Origin: Aptenodytes patagonicus
Lineage: Eukaryota; Chordata; Aves; Sphenisciformes; Spheniscidae
DNA length: 64,000 bases
Direction: 5' to 3'
Assembly (NCBI RefSeq): GCF_965638725.1
Contig: NC_134951.1
Span: 6,161,618 to 6,225,617 of the forward strand
Below are positions 9,900-55,790 of this stretch, piece by piece; the first letter of the stretch is position 1; every line of letters starts with the position of its first letter. A program made the translations under genes and the position numbers. The notes under the pieces were generated by a model. That model did not search any database. It was not told the DNA's origin and saw only the letters and a program-made list of their open reading frames with translations.

Positions 9900-11247
9900 G
9901 CTTGGGAATCGCAAGTTGCCACTCGGTTCTGGCGAGCTTTGCATGTCCTGAATTTGTTCATTGCTTTACATTCCCCTGCGTCCCCAGAACGATGGCTGGT
10001 AATGGATGCGTCCGGAGAGTGAAACTTGGGGTGCTGGTTTGCTCCACGTTCTGAGAGCTTCAGTTCTAGCACAGACTGTGCTAAAGAAGATCTTGGAGGC
10101 ACTTTTCCATGCCTGAGTAACTTCTTAATACCATGAGGTCAGTTATGATTTGGCCAATGTTCATCAGTTTAAACAGTTACTCTGTGCCACTTACTTTCTT
10201 GTAAAAAATTAATGAAATCTCTTGTCTGACTGAAAGAATGTTTAAAGGGAGGGAAGGAAGTGCACTTTATATTGTATAGTAATAACTTTTCATTTTAAAA
10301 TTGTCAATGTGTTTGGAGGCTTAATGCTACCTCCCATCTGCTGAAAGTTGCATTCCCTACTCCCAGGTTCTCTTGCAATACTTGCAAGGGAAAAAAAATA
10401 GTATCTCACAAAATTACAGAAACAAAAGATTCTTGTCATCACTGGGTAATTGGGATATGAAAATGTTTTCTGTATGTGTGTATATATAAAAGGTTTATTA
10501 GGCTGTTACCTTGTCTGTACTTTTGACAGTTCTTTGAGTAGTCTGACAGAAATGGTAATGTCCTTAATCAGATATTTTATGATACTGAGAATCCTTAAAT
10601 TAATCTTCAATTTTATGTAAATGTCTAATGTTAATCTAGTATGAAATGCCTTATCTTTTCTCAGGCTGGTAGTTTTACTGTGCTTTTTGTTTCTTTAAAT
10701 AGACAGTATCATACTTTTCAAAGAACTTCTGTTAATTTAACCACTTGCTGGTGTATTGCAAATACCACTTAGTTACATTGAAAACCTTAGCAGTATCTTG
10801 AACTGTAAAATTTATTTTGTTAAAGAGCTTTACTGTGCATCTAAAATACCATGTGTAAGGACCACTTGTGCCAAACAGCAGTTGTTACCTGGTATGGTGA
10901 AGACAGATGGATGCTTCTTCCACTTCATATTCAAATCTAGACAAATCTTTGCTTGTTTTAGAGAGTTATACAGTGCTAGAAACTGTGTGTGGACATCACT
11001 GACTAATATGTTCAGTGGTATTGGTAACAGTGGTGTTACCTTCTTGTGTGAGGAAAGACAGTGGTGAAGGTCTGGTGCTGCCTGTCCCCTAATGTTCAAT
11101 CCATGGAACAGCAGAGTAAACCTACAGCTTAATTTAGAGAATGTAAACGTGAAACTACCACTGCTTTTTTACTGCTCTCAAATGTATGCTTTTCTTTATA
11201 AATACAGATAATATCTTGCGGAAGCTTTCTGGTAACGTAGGAGACAG
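9900..11247 (+). other. Probable 3' UTR of the zinc-finger gene
   Basis: AT-rich, multiply stopped sequence directly after the stop codon. No canonical AATAAA is visible before 12078, so the 3' UTR may run through the whole stretch and through the CR1 fragment after it. The ORFs here have no recognisable protein content. Confidence 0.45.
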
Positions 11248-11407
11248 GTTGGAAATGGTTGCCCAGAGAGGTGGTGGAGTCTCCCTCTTTGGAGATGCTC
11301 AAAAGCCACCTGGACACGGTCCTGGGCAACCAGCCCTGGGTGGCCCTGCTTGGGCAGGGGGTTGGGCCAGATGACCTCCGCAAGTCCCGCAGCCGTTCTC
11401 TGATTCA
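11248..11407 (+). mobile_element. CR1 LINE 3' end fragment
   Basis: Plus-oriented CR1 3' segment. It contains TGCCCAGAGAGGTGGTGGAG, GGAGATGCTCAAAAGCC and GGTTGGGCCAGATGACCTCC, and ends in the TTCTCTGATTCAG tail region. This is the conserved C-terminal coding and 3' UTR junction of CR1. It is 5'-truncated and has no intact ORF. Confidence 0.9.
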
Positions 11408-13439
11408 GAACGCAATTTTCCAAGAATGGGTTGAAACTCATGAATAGATGCATGTATTTAAGGCCATGGTCAGCAAAGGTATTTAAGTGATCTAGTTCTT
11501 TGTGGCTGCAGTAAAATCAGACAAGTAAATATCTGTTGATACTTAGACTCTGAACCCTGGTGGTTACGGATGTTTTTACTGCAGGTGGGAAGTCACCATT
11601 TGGGAATGAGTGATTCAGATTTTAGAATGATTGAGCTAACCACCTGATTCAGTTGTGAGAGAGAAGAACGTTATCCTGATACGCATGAAGAAAAGCGTTT
11701 CTGGGAAATATTAACACTGTTATACAAGCGTGGAGGAATTTTTACCTGCATTACTGTACCATTCTGACCATTTATTTGAAGAAAAATTCAAAAGAACAGG
11801 TACAAAGAGGAAACAAAAATGGTGAGGAGAATTGTAAGCGTATATATCAGATGAGACTAGGAAAGCTAAATATGGTAGAGAATAATTGTTTAAAAGTACG
11901 GTGTACAATGATGAAGAAGGGAGCCCAATTTAAGGGGGATAAATTCATTGAAGGGAATTTTGAAAAGAGTTTGTAAACAGCATAAGTTTCTTTTAGTTGT
12001 AAGTAAGAACAACAGAAGACATTTTCAGATGGAGCTTGATGAATTTGTAAAAATAATTATTCCAGGTGGCTGCCTCTAATAAAAATAAATGAAGTGTTTT
12101 GTGACTCATGAGGTCCCCCTCTCTTCCTTATGCAATGCACTGCACTTTTGGGGATCGGAAGTGATTCTCAGTCTGCCGAGTCAGAGAAATTTAAATGTAA
12201 AGGCATACTCGTTTTAAAATAAGGACACTGGCTGTTCTTGGGGGGTTTTTTGCTAGTTAAGTGTAATATTTTTTATTCTTGCAGAGTTTTAACAAAAATC
12301 AAAGCCTTTCCTAAATCATACTAGGAAGTTTTCTATTTCAACCAAAAAAAATTGCTTAATTTTCTTTATGAACACATCTTGAATTTGGACAAAACAGTAA
12401 AATGTAATAGTAATGACACTAATGACAAACAACTTGAGCAAAGAGGTGTCATTTTATTTCCTATGCATCTACTAAAGATAAGTGAACAAAAGTTAAACAC
12501 AGGGTGAAGGAAATTAATATAGGTGAATGAGGCCATGCAGCAATATGGTTAACCACCAACCAGATTTATCTACAATACAAGGAAGGAAATACGACAATTT
12601 TCCTTCATATTTAGACTAAACAAAAAGTGTGGCAAGCCCAGCAGTTGTTTTGAAATAGCAGAAACAGCTGCTAATCCAACGTCAAGAAATAAGTTAGGGT
12701 GAGAAATGCAGTGGCAGCTCGGTGCACTGGTACCCAGTTGGGAAATTCAGAGCCTCGGGTAGCAGTTGCGTTTGGAAATGGTGGTGAAAGAGGCATTGTA
12801 ATAGCCTCTTCTTTTGCAAATGTCGGTAACTATAATCCGCTAAAGAAATGAAGCTCCTCCATGGCCTTCTTGATAAAGGCCGGTTTTGCTGCTGGACAGC
12901 GGATGACGCGGGCAGGACTTCATCTGTGAGAAAAAATTACTAATTAGGTCTTGTAGGTGTGAACGTAAATAACGAACTGTTGATTATCCGGCCTCTTTTA
13001 ACTACTTACAGTTCAATCCAAAAATCACGTTGGGTGACGACTCCGTAAACTCGGTGGACCCGGTGCCGGAAAGGAGGAGGAGACGGCTGTCTCTGCCGGG
13101 TGTTCTCCTTGGCGGGCTCAGCCACGCCTGAGCTACGCCCTGCGCGGGGTTTGGAATCCTTCCCAACCCTGCGGAGGCAGGCAGCGAGGGGCGTCTAGGG
13201 AGCCTAAAATGTAAGATTTAATGGGCGTTAAAATCTGTGTGTTACTGTATGCTTCTACTTCAGTTTTCACTGGGGCTGCCGTGCGGCCGTGTAAACGCAC
13301 GGTTCTTCTCAGATTAACAAACCAGGCTGTACATGTAACGTTGGTGAAATCTGATTTTCTTCTGCTGTCCCCTCGCTTCCCCATTTGTGTCCGTTGGGGA
13401 ATTTGACGCAACTTCATGAATAGTCACGTCACCATTTAA
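11408..13439. other. Intergenic DNA between the zinc-finger gene and CDC5L
   Basis: Mostly AT-rich with stops in all frames. A candidate poly(A) signal cluster at 12078-12088 is listed separately. GC content rises from about 13020 towards the CDC5L island. No exon or RNA gene was recognised. Confidence 0.45.
12078..12088 (+). terminator. Candidate poly(A) signals of the zinc-finger gene
   Basis: Two overlapping AATAAA-type hexamers (AATAAAAATAAA) are followed by a T- and G-rich stretch (GTGTTTTGTGACTC). They are the first canonical signals after the stop at 9899, implying a 3' UTR of about 2.2 kb if used. A non-canonical earlier site cannot be excluded. Confidence 0.4.
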
Positions 13440-13572
13440 GAGCAGGCTGGGCCCGGCCGCCGTGCGCACCTCCAGCCCACAGGTGGCGCTAGCGCAAAGC
13501 GCCTCCCCAAAACGCCCCGTCCGAGGAGGCGCGGCGCCGCGGAGCCTGCGCCTGCGCAAAGCAGCCAGCGCG

Positions 13573-13604
13573 CCCCCCCCGCCCCCCCCCCCCCCCCCCC
13601 CCCC
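13573..13604. repeat. C homopolymer run in the CDC5L promoter
   Basis: Eight C, one G, then 23 C. The complementary strand is a poly-G tract able in principle to form G-quadruplex structure. Run length in assemblies is unreliable. Confidence 0.9.
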
Positions 13605-13813
13605 AGTGTCCCTCGCCCCTGTGCGCCTGCGCCAACCGTGCCGCCCCTCCCCGGCGCGGCTGTTACCGTATCCCCTGTGCGCCTGCGCAGAGAGCGCGCC
13701 TTTACCGCGGAGGGCGCCTGCGCGGCGTCTCGGCCGGCCCCGCTGAGGCGAGCGGCGTTTCCTTCCTTTCACCGCTTTTTCTCTGCGGGACTTCGAGCCC
13801 CTTCGCCGCCAAG

Positions 13814-48883
<35,070 letters not shown>

Positions 48884-49245
48884 AGCACAAAATTCCATTT
48901 GTCACTGATGTAACATTTTTAAAGTGTACAGATACTTCTCCAGCAGCTTTTGCCATCAGTTGCAGAAATCAAGTGTAGCCTGCTGTTTGCATCTTGTCAA
49001 GTTTTGTTTCTTTAATGGACTATTCCAAATGCTCTAGGTATGAATGGCTTTGGCCAGTATTAAAAATTGGATTGAAATGTCCAAAGTTTTATTAAAAGGA
49101 AAAAAAAAATCACTCTGGTATGATTTTAGCCATGTCTTCATTTGCTAGGGTTATCACATTATTCCTAGTGTTTTATCAGTCTTAAGACCTGTAAGATACA
49201 TGCCTGCAGAATAATGTCTTTTGAATAAACCTGGAATGTTAAAAA
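48884..49245 (+). other. CDC5L: CDC5L 3' UTR (likely extent)
   Basis: Non-coding sequence from the stop codon to just past the AATAAA at 49224. An ATTAAA at about 49091, followed by an A run, could give a shorter form. Confidence 0.7.
49224..49229 (+). terminator. CDC5L: CDC5L poly(A) signal
   Basis: Canonical AATAAA about 340 nt after the stop codon, the first canonical hexamer in the 3' flank. Cleavage is expected 10-30 nt further on. Confidence 0.7.
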
Positions 49246-49845
49246 ATAATTAGGAAATAAAATGCCTGTCTTTTAACTAAAATTGAATCCTCCCCTATTC
49301 CAGGCTTCTTTTGTGTTTCTGGTAAATTGTCTTTCTTCCCTTCCCCTGCTGCTGCTTTTATTTTTCCAAGACTGTAATTTGTAATGGGAAGGACCTGTGT
49401 GGGATAATTGTGGTCCATGTAATAACCATGTTCCGATTCTTCTCTGTGCATGTGACTAAACAGTCCCATTTTTATCAAGATGTTCAAATGGTCATACTGG
49501 CAGTAAGCATAACTTCACCATCCTGAAACAGGGTAGGTTTAAGTTTTATAAAAGCACCCACATAGCCTAACGGTTCCCATAGATTTTAGCAGAAAATGTA
49601 CCCTTACATTTTCTCAGTATTAATGCTTTTAAAATCATCTGTGCATAATGCATGTTCCCTCCATCTGGTTGATGAACCTTTTTCTGCTGACTTTTATACA
49701 GTGGGCTGAAGGACTTGGGTAACATCACGGTTCTGCCTTGGCGCAGACCTTGTGGACGATGGTTGTGGAGGCTATGTCCATATGTCTTACGCATCGCAAG
49801 CGCTGGAACTCAGTTGCTTGTTCTGTTCAGCTTTTAGAATTGTCA
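49246..49845. other. Intergenic flank 3' of CDC5L
   Basis: No gene was recognised between the CDC5L poly(A) region and the CR1 copy. Short ORFs here have no known domain. Confidence 0.5.
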
Positions 49846-50590
49846 TAGAATCATAGAATCATAGAGTCATTGAGGTTGGAAAAGACCTCTAAGATCATCG
49901 AGTCCAACCGTCAACCCAACACCACCATGTCCACTAAACCATGTCCATAAGCGCCGCATCTACACGTCTTTTAAATACCTCCAGGGATGGGGACTCCACC
50001 ACTTCCCTGGGCAGCCTGGTCCAATGCTTAACCACTCTTTCAGTAAAAACATTTTTCCTTACATCCAATCTAAACCTCCCCTGGTGCAACTTGAGGCCAT
50101 TTCCTCTCGTCCATCGCTGGTTACTTGGGAGAAGAGACCGACCCCCACCTCGCTACAACCTCCTTTCAGGTAGTTGTAGAGAGCGATGAGGTCTCCCCTC
50201 AGCCTCCTTTTCTCCAGGCTAAACAACCCCAGTTCCCTCAGCCGCTCCTCACAAGACTTGTTCTCCAGACCCCTCACCAGCCTCGTTGCCCTTCTCTGGA
50301 CACGCTCCAGCACCTCAACGTCCTTCTTGTAGTGAGGGGCCCAAAACTGAACACAGTATTCGAGCCTGTGCGGCCTCACCAGGGCCGAGTACAGGGGCAC
50401 GATCACTTCCCTACTCCTGCTGGCCACACTATTTCTGATACAGGCCAGGATGCCATTGGCCTTCTTGGCCGCCTGGGCACGCTGCCGGCTCATGTTCAGC
50501 CGGCTGTCGACCAACACCCCCAGGTCCTTCTCTGCTGGGCAGCTTTCCAGCCACTTTTCCCCAAGCCTGTAGCGCTGCATTGTCCTTTGC
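49846..50590 (-). mobile_element. CR1 LINE fragment with partial ORF2 C-terminus
   Basis: The plus strand begins with repeats of ATCATAGA (reverse complement of the CR1 tail), then AGGTTGGAAAAGACCTCTAA and TCCAACCGTCAACCC. Read on the minus strand the element encodes, over 50059-50610, the region downstream of the CR1 reverse transcriptase core. Visible there are [18 protein letters not shown], then [21 protein letters not shown]-like (here [16 protein letters not shown]) and [14 protein letters not shown]. The reading frame is lost before the normal ORF end, near the 50059 side. The copy is 5'-truncated near 50590 and lacks the endonuclease and the RT catalytic part, so it cannot move on its own. 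The frame preserved over about 180 codons suggests a relatively young insertion. Confidence 0.95.
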
Positions 50591-53520
50591 TCTGTTCTGG
50601 CTCTGATCAACTGGTGACTTCAAAGCACCTCCAGGTCACAGTTTGTGAATTGGTGTAGGCCAGGGAGACTGGGAACGCTCAATAAGCAGTGGGGATGTGG
50701 CCAGCCCTGGTAGCGTAATTACCTGTGTCGATGCTGTGCCAGTTAGCCTGAGTGCTTGGGAGCGTGCCCTGAACGTTGTTTAGTTTACTGCTGCAGACAT
50801 AGACACATCATCTCACAAGGTCACCGTTGCACGCCATGGTTTAGGGGTTTAAGGAGTATGTCCTGAGCACATAGGACTTTTGAGATCCTTGGTAGTATTT
50901 CCTGTTGCTCCTTGAGAGTTGGTTGCCTAGCGTGCTTTCTTGCCCAGAGCAGCCATGGAGTGGGGTGGAGAAAAGCTCCCTATTTACTCCTCCTCTCACC
51001 ACATCTCAACAGGTTTTCATTTTCTCGCTGCTTTGACTGTTCTTCTGAAGGGTAAGGATGGGATTATTGAAAGGGGTGAATGCATTATTTCCTATTCATT
51101 GAGGTACTGCTCTAAATTTCGTCCAAAATCCTTCTCCGAGTACTGTTTAGTCAGACCACACTTGAGTTAGATGTTACTGTTTAAAATTGTGTCAGCTATT
51201 CCCAAGGCTTTTAATACATGCATTTGCCAGAGTTGAGCATCTCATTGGAGGACTGCTTTCATGTTTTTATTTTTGTGGAGATGTTCATCGCTTCTTCAGG
51301 GATCCATCTTATTTCCAGCTCTTACACTTTGGGTCTTTTGAGCAATTGTTTGTGGAAATGCGTAGGGAAAAAGGCAAAACTATATTGTTAACAGCACAGA
51401 ATTCAGCAATTAAATACATCCAGTTGCATGCGTCATGCAATTTTGCTTGTACATATTTGAATTTAAATGAGGACTTCACTGTTTGCAATTTTACCATGTT
51501 ACAGAACGTCACTTTAGGCCTTGGGAATATTACTGGGAGACACTGTCGGGGTTGTGGTTGTGTAGCTGTTTAAATGCCATCCACGATGATCAATGGTAAT
51601 CAGAGATATTTTTTTTTTAAAGACAGCCTGTCTGATTTCTACTGATCACTGGCAGGAGTAGGTACACGGCCAGCCTTGGAATATCTTCCCCTTTACTCAC
51701 CAGGACATCATTCTTCTGAAGTATTAATGCAATTATAGACTACATACTTCTAGAAATGTGTTAAATATTTAACTAAACCAGAGCACATCTGGAAAGAAGT
51801 ATTAAGCATCAATCTTTTAGCATATGGGGTATTTTAGCTAGGATGGTTATACCCAAAAGGAAAAAATCATATAAATGCATATCATGACAGTTCTTGTGGT
51901 TGTGTGGTAGCTAGAGATATTAACAGAAAACCCTTGTAGGTTTACCAATACCACAACTACAATTATTTCCTTTCTTTTTAGGGATGCAGCAGAGCCTCTT
52001 TGATGTTTCCTGTATTTTTGACAGCTTCGGAGCTAGACAGGTATTCGAACACTCTGCCTTAGCAAATATTTTTAATGGCAAATTCAGAAGGACTGATAAA
52101 TCACGAAAGACTCTCTTCTTTTTTGAAATGCATACAATTAGCCAATCGTTAATTGTAGCAGATACATATTTGTAGCATGTAACACAGCAGATGCGAGGTG
52201 GTTATATTTGAAAGGTATCCACAGAAGGTTTGTTCAGTGTTTTCTCCAGTTCAGTTTGTTTAGATGATGCTTAAGCAAGTTTGCTTTTCTCCCTGTCTCT
52301 AGTCACAGTTTTTGTGCTGAAATTTCTGCCTACCTCAATAATGAACAAAATATGGAACAGAGTTTCTTGCCTTACTTAAAGCTCAGTTGTACCCTGCTTT
52401 GGCTTTTTACCTGCCCTGAGCTGCCAAGAAATCCTGCTGTGAGCTAGGGAGAGACCCTTTTGGTTCAGAAGGTACTCAAGGCCCTGTGGTGCTTCTTGAG
52501 CTCAGAAAGAATGCTGGAGAAGGCTTGATGTCAGGTACTGCTGAGGGTCCTAAATGAGCCCTGCTGTAATCGGGACCCCAGCGACCAGAGGACGGAAAGC
52601 GCAAAGGTGATGGTAAGCTATAGAGACTCCCTCTTCCCCATCTTGTCTTTATCCTAGGTAACTACTGCTAGAGCTTTGGGCTTTTATTTTGCCAATACAA
52701 AATATTGACACAGGTGGGACTACGGCACCACTCCTGCCTTCTTTTCCAGAAGTATTTCAATGCCATGGGACAGTAACTTACCACTGGCAGATGCTTAAGA
52801 TGTTGTCTGAGGTTGTTAGTCCTGGGTATCATTCACAGCCTCAGCGCCCACTCTAAGGCAGCCAGTCTTAGATCTGCTGAAATCACCCCTAAAATTTCAC
52901 ACTGGGTGCTCTCTGCATGTGTCTGTTGGATCCAGAGGGATGCGAATGGAGTAGCAGAGCCTGGCTAGGACGTCCCGAGATCAAGGAATTCAGGTGTGGT
53001 AGCTTAAACTGGAGTGCTTAGGAAATCTGATCAACCAAATTTGGACACTGGTAGCCGTCAGTGCTTCCAACAGCAGGTGGTGATGGAGCTCGGGCTTTCT
53101 AGATCCCTTTCTTGGGCCTAGGTCCAGTTTATGTCCCAAACAATGCTCCCTGACTCTCTTTCTAAAACGCTTTGTAATTGAATACAGATGTTTAGTGGAC
53201 ACAAGAGTGACCAGCACACCTTGATACCAAATTTTTATTTTAAACTTCTGAAGCCGGCCACTAATTTGGTCTTTGTTTCCAAGAACAATAGTAAGTATAA
53301 CCACAAACAGTGAAACTACTTAACAGTTTACTGCAGTGGGTAAACCATAACCTGACTGAGTGACAGAGGTGGGATGGGGGTTGTGTTGTGTGTGTTAACA
53401 ATTATTTTGAGAATTACTTAACGTTCTCCCTGAGAAATTCCTTCATTTCCATTTAGCATGCCAAGATATATCTGCAAGTCTTTAAACAATTTCAGCTGAT
53501 GATTTTCCTCCCTTCCTGGA
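50591..53520. other. Intergenic DNA, nothing recognised
   Basis: No exon, repeat family or RNA gene could be supported. The longest ORF, at 51187-51573, has no recognisable domain or splice context. Confidence 0.5.
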
Positions 53521-53524
53521 ATCT

Positions 53525-53640
53525 GACTTGGCATTTACATATTGGATCAATCCCATAGCTGGAGCCTGCTTCAAAGTCCGTGGAGTTGATAAGACTGTCA
53601 TTTACTTCAATTGAGTTGGATTCTGGTACCTGGGAAAGCT
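53525..53640. repeat. Possible ancient amniote interspersed repeat
   Basis: Contains the phrases GGATCAATCCCATAGCTGGAG and CATTTACTTCAATTGAGTTGGATTCTG. These resemble the 'ACTTCAATGGGAG...GATTCTG' words of old repeats widespread in birds, turtles and crocodilians. The copy is diverged, and its orientation and family are not assignable by eye. Confidence 0.3.
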
Positions 53641-54719
53641 AATAGGACAGCAGTGTTAAATTATAACAGCTGAGTGTCTCATCCATACCCGGCAGATAAG
53701 AAAAATCAAGCATGAGCTAGAGTTAAGGGGGAGACTTTTCTAAGGCACAGGTTCCCTGTGAGAAATCCAACAGAGCTGGAGCCAGCTCCTCAAAACATGG
53801 CAAATCTCCAGAGAAATAAGCACTGTTTTAACATTGTAATTAGTCACTCCAGCCAGCAACGGCCAAGATACTCTGTAGTTCCCTGGCTTCCTTAAGCAGA
53901 GACTTACAGTGCCAACAGAAGGAGCATCTTGTCTTTGCCCATTGCTGCTTGTTCTGCTTTTGCACCCTTGTTTGCTGGTGCAAGCATTGGGACAGCCACA
54001 TTTAGTTTAAAATGTGTTAATCCAGCTTGGTTGTCCGATCTCCTGTACAGACCTGAGTTGGGCCGACTTTAGAGGTAGGAAATGCAGGCGAAGGTGGAAG
54101 TGGGGCAGAATTGCCTCTGTCAGAGGCTGTCCCACTTCCTCGTCTGCTTAAAGTGGCTGTGAAAGGTGGTCTGAAGTGCTTCAAGGCAAGTAGCTAACAT
54201 GAGGCAACTACCCACAATTGGGCACTCTAACTTACTCAACTGGATCTGAGCCCCTGGTGATAAACACCAGAGATGCATTGCTTTTTGCAAACGTGGCCTG
54301 AACATAGAGTTCTAAATAAAATGCATCAAAAACCATGTCTGAGCTTTTTGTTTTGGCTGCAAACGAGCTAGCAGTATCTTAAGCTAGTGTGTGAACTTTG
54401 GCTTGCCTTTGATATCCCAGGACAGTGATGTTGCTGGAGAAGATGACATTATTATGGTCTGGACTTAATCTGCCTCACATTCATCTCAGGAATCCAGCTT
54501 GCAGTTATCTTCCATATTGTGGGTTCAAAGCAACACCTGTCTTCCAAACAGGATTTAAAAATGAAGTATCAAATAGCATTTCCCCCATTTTCTTAGTTGA
54601 ATGAAATGCATGTTGAAAAATAGCCAGATACTCTTCTAAAAGCAAAGTGTCCTTATAACTGATTCCAGACCTGTACTCTCTGCCTTTCTAGGACTCCAGC
54701 TTGTACCTTTGCTTACGAA

Positions 54720-54800
54720 CAACAGAATACCTGGTTCTGCTGGTCCTGAAGATTTGCACCCACATTAACTCACACGGGAGCGAGATCAGACCCTGGTTCA
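54720..54800. repeat. Possible ancient amniote interspersed repeat
   Basis: GATTTGCACCCACATTAACTC followed by GGGAGCGAGATCAGACCC resembles the 'GATTTACACCAGTGTAACT...GAGATCAGA' words of an old palindromic repeat of sauropsids. It is diverged, and the family is uncertain. Confidence 0.35.
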
Positions 54801-55719
54801 GAAAAGGACTTAAAAGACGTTCTTAACATATATGTAAGCCAATCCATCCCTGCATCTAAGGGATGTACTTATGCACTAAGTACATACAACTGTCCCACCG
54901 CTTTAAAAGTTCAACATGGTCTCTAAGTGCTTTGCTGAATCAGGGCCTTAATGACTTTGAAGCAAAGGGGAGTAGCAGTGGATAAAAAGAGGAGCTTCAG
55001 TTTTTGGTTGCATGCAGGCACTGCCGTTGGGCTAGCTGGAGAGGAGAGACTTACCTATGGCTCATTCATTTTTTGATGTGTTTGAATGAGGTGGCTTTAA
55101 CCAATTCCTGCTGCCTCAGGCATAACTGATCCACACAGTAGGTGAAAAGGTAAAGAAGTGGGTACAAGCAGTGTTTTACAGCATCACTTCTGCTGCTGGT
55201 ATGATTACTCATAGTGGGTTTGATTGTTTGCCAGTTGTTGGGGGGTGTTTTCTGGGTTTTCTTTATAATTTATTAAGAGATGCCTTAGTGTCAGGGTTAG
55301 AAAAATCTCGCTTTCAAGTCGAAAGTCAAAGGTTTTTCACATATCAGATTAGACAGGGTCTGCCTCATTAGATCACTTTCAGGTTTCCAAGTTACAACTG
55401 TGGTTCTGATGTATTTGGATTCCTTAAAGATTCCTCAAAGGAAGTGCAAGTACCTCTTTTAAGATCATTTATGTACATCGAAAGCATTTACGAATTGTGA
55501 CGCGAGGAAACACAGACTATTTTATTATTTATTCAGTTCATATATCAGATCTTTTGCCAAGTACATGCTACAGGTAAATGCCTCAGGATCAGACAAACGT
55601 GTGTGTTAGGTTCCCCTCTTCTCCTCCCACTCCCTCTCCTCTCCCAAAAAAGAAATGTGGGGTCTATTTTGTATAATTATCATGCCAGTAGCATTTTAAA
55701 GCATGTTATGCAGCTTAGG

Positions 55720-55790
55720 TGAGATTGTGGCCCCAGTGAAACCAATGGGAGATTTGGCTTCAACTTCAATGAAGCTGAGATTTCCTTTCC
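55720..55790. repeat. Possible ancient amniote interspersed repeat
   Basis: GTGAAACCAATGGGAGATTTG then CTTCAACTTCAATGAAGC recalls the 'GAAGTCAATGGGAG...ACTTCAATGG' phrase of the old repeats seen elsewhere in this flank. Confidence 0.35.

Noticed and set aside
13314..13772. 152-codon minus-strand ORF with a poly-Gly run over the CDC5L promoter
   Set aside because: It is produced by the C homopolymer and CpG island composition. It has no domain and no splice or start support.
50125..50658. 177-codon plus-strand ORF
   Set aside because: It is the opposite-strand shadow of the CR1 coding fragment.
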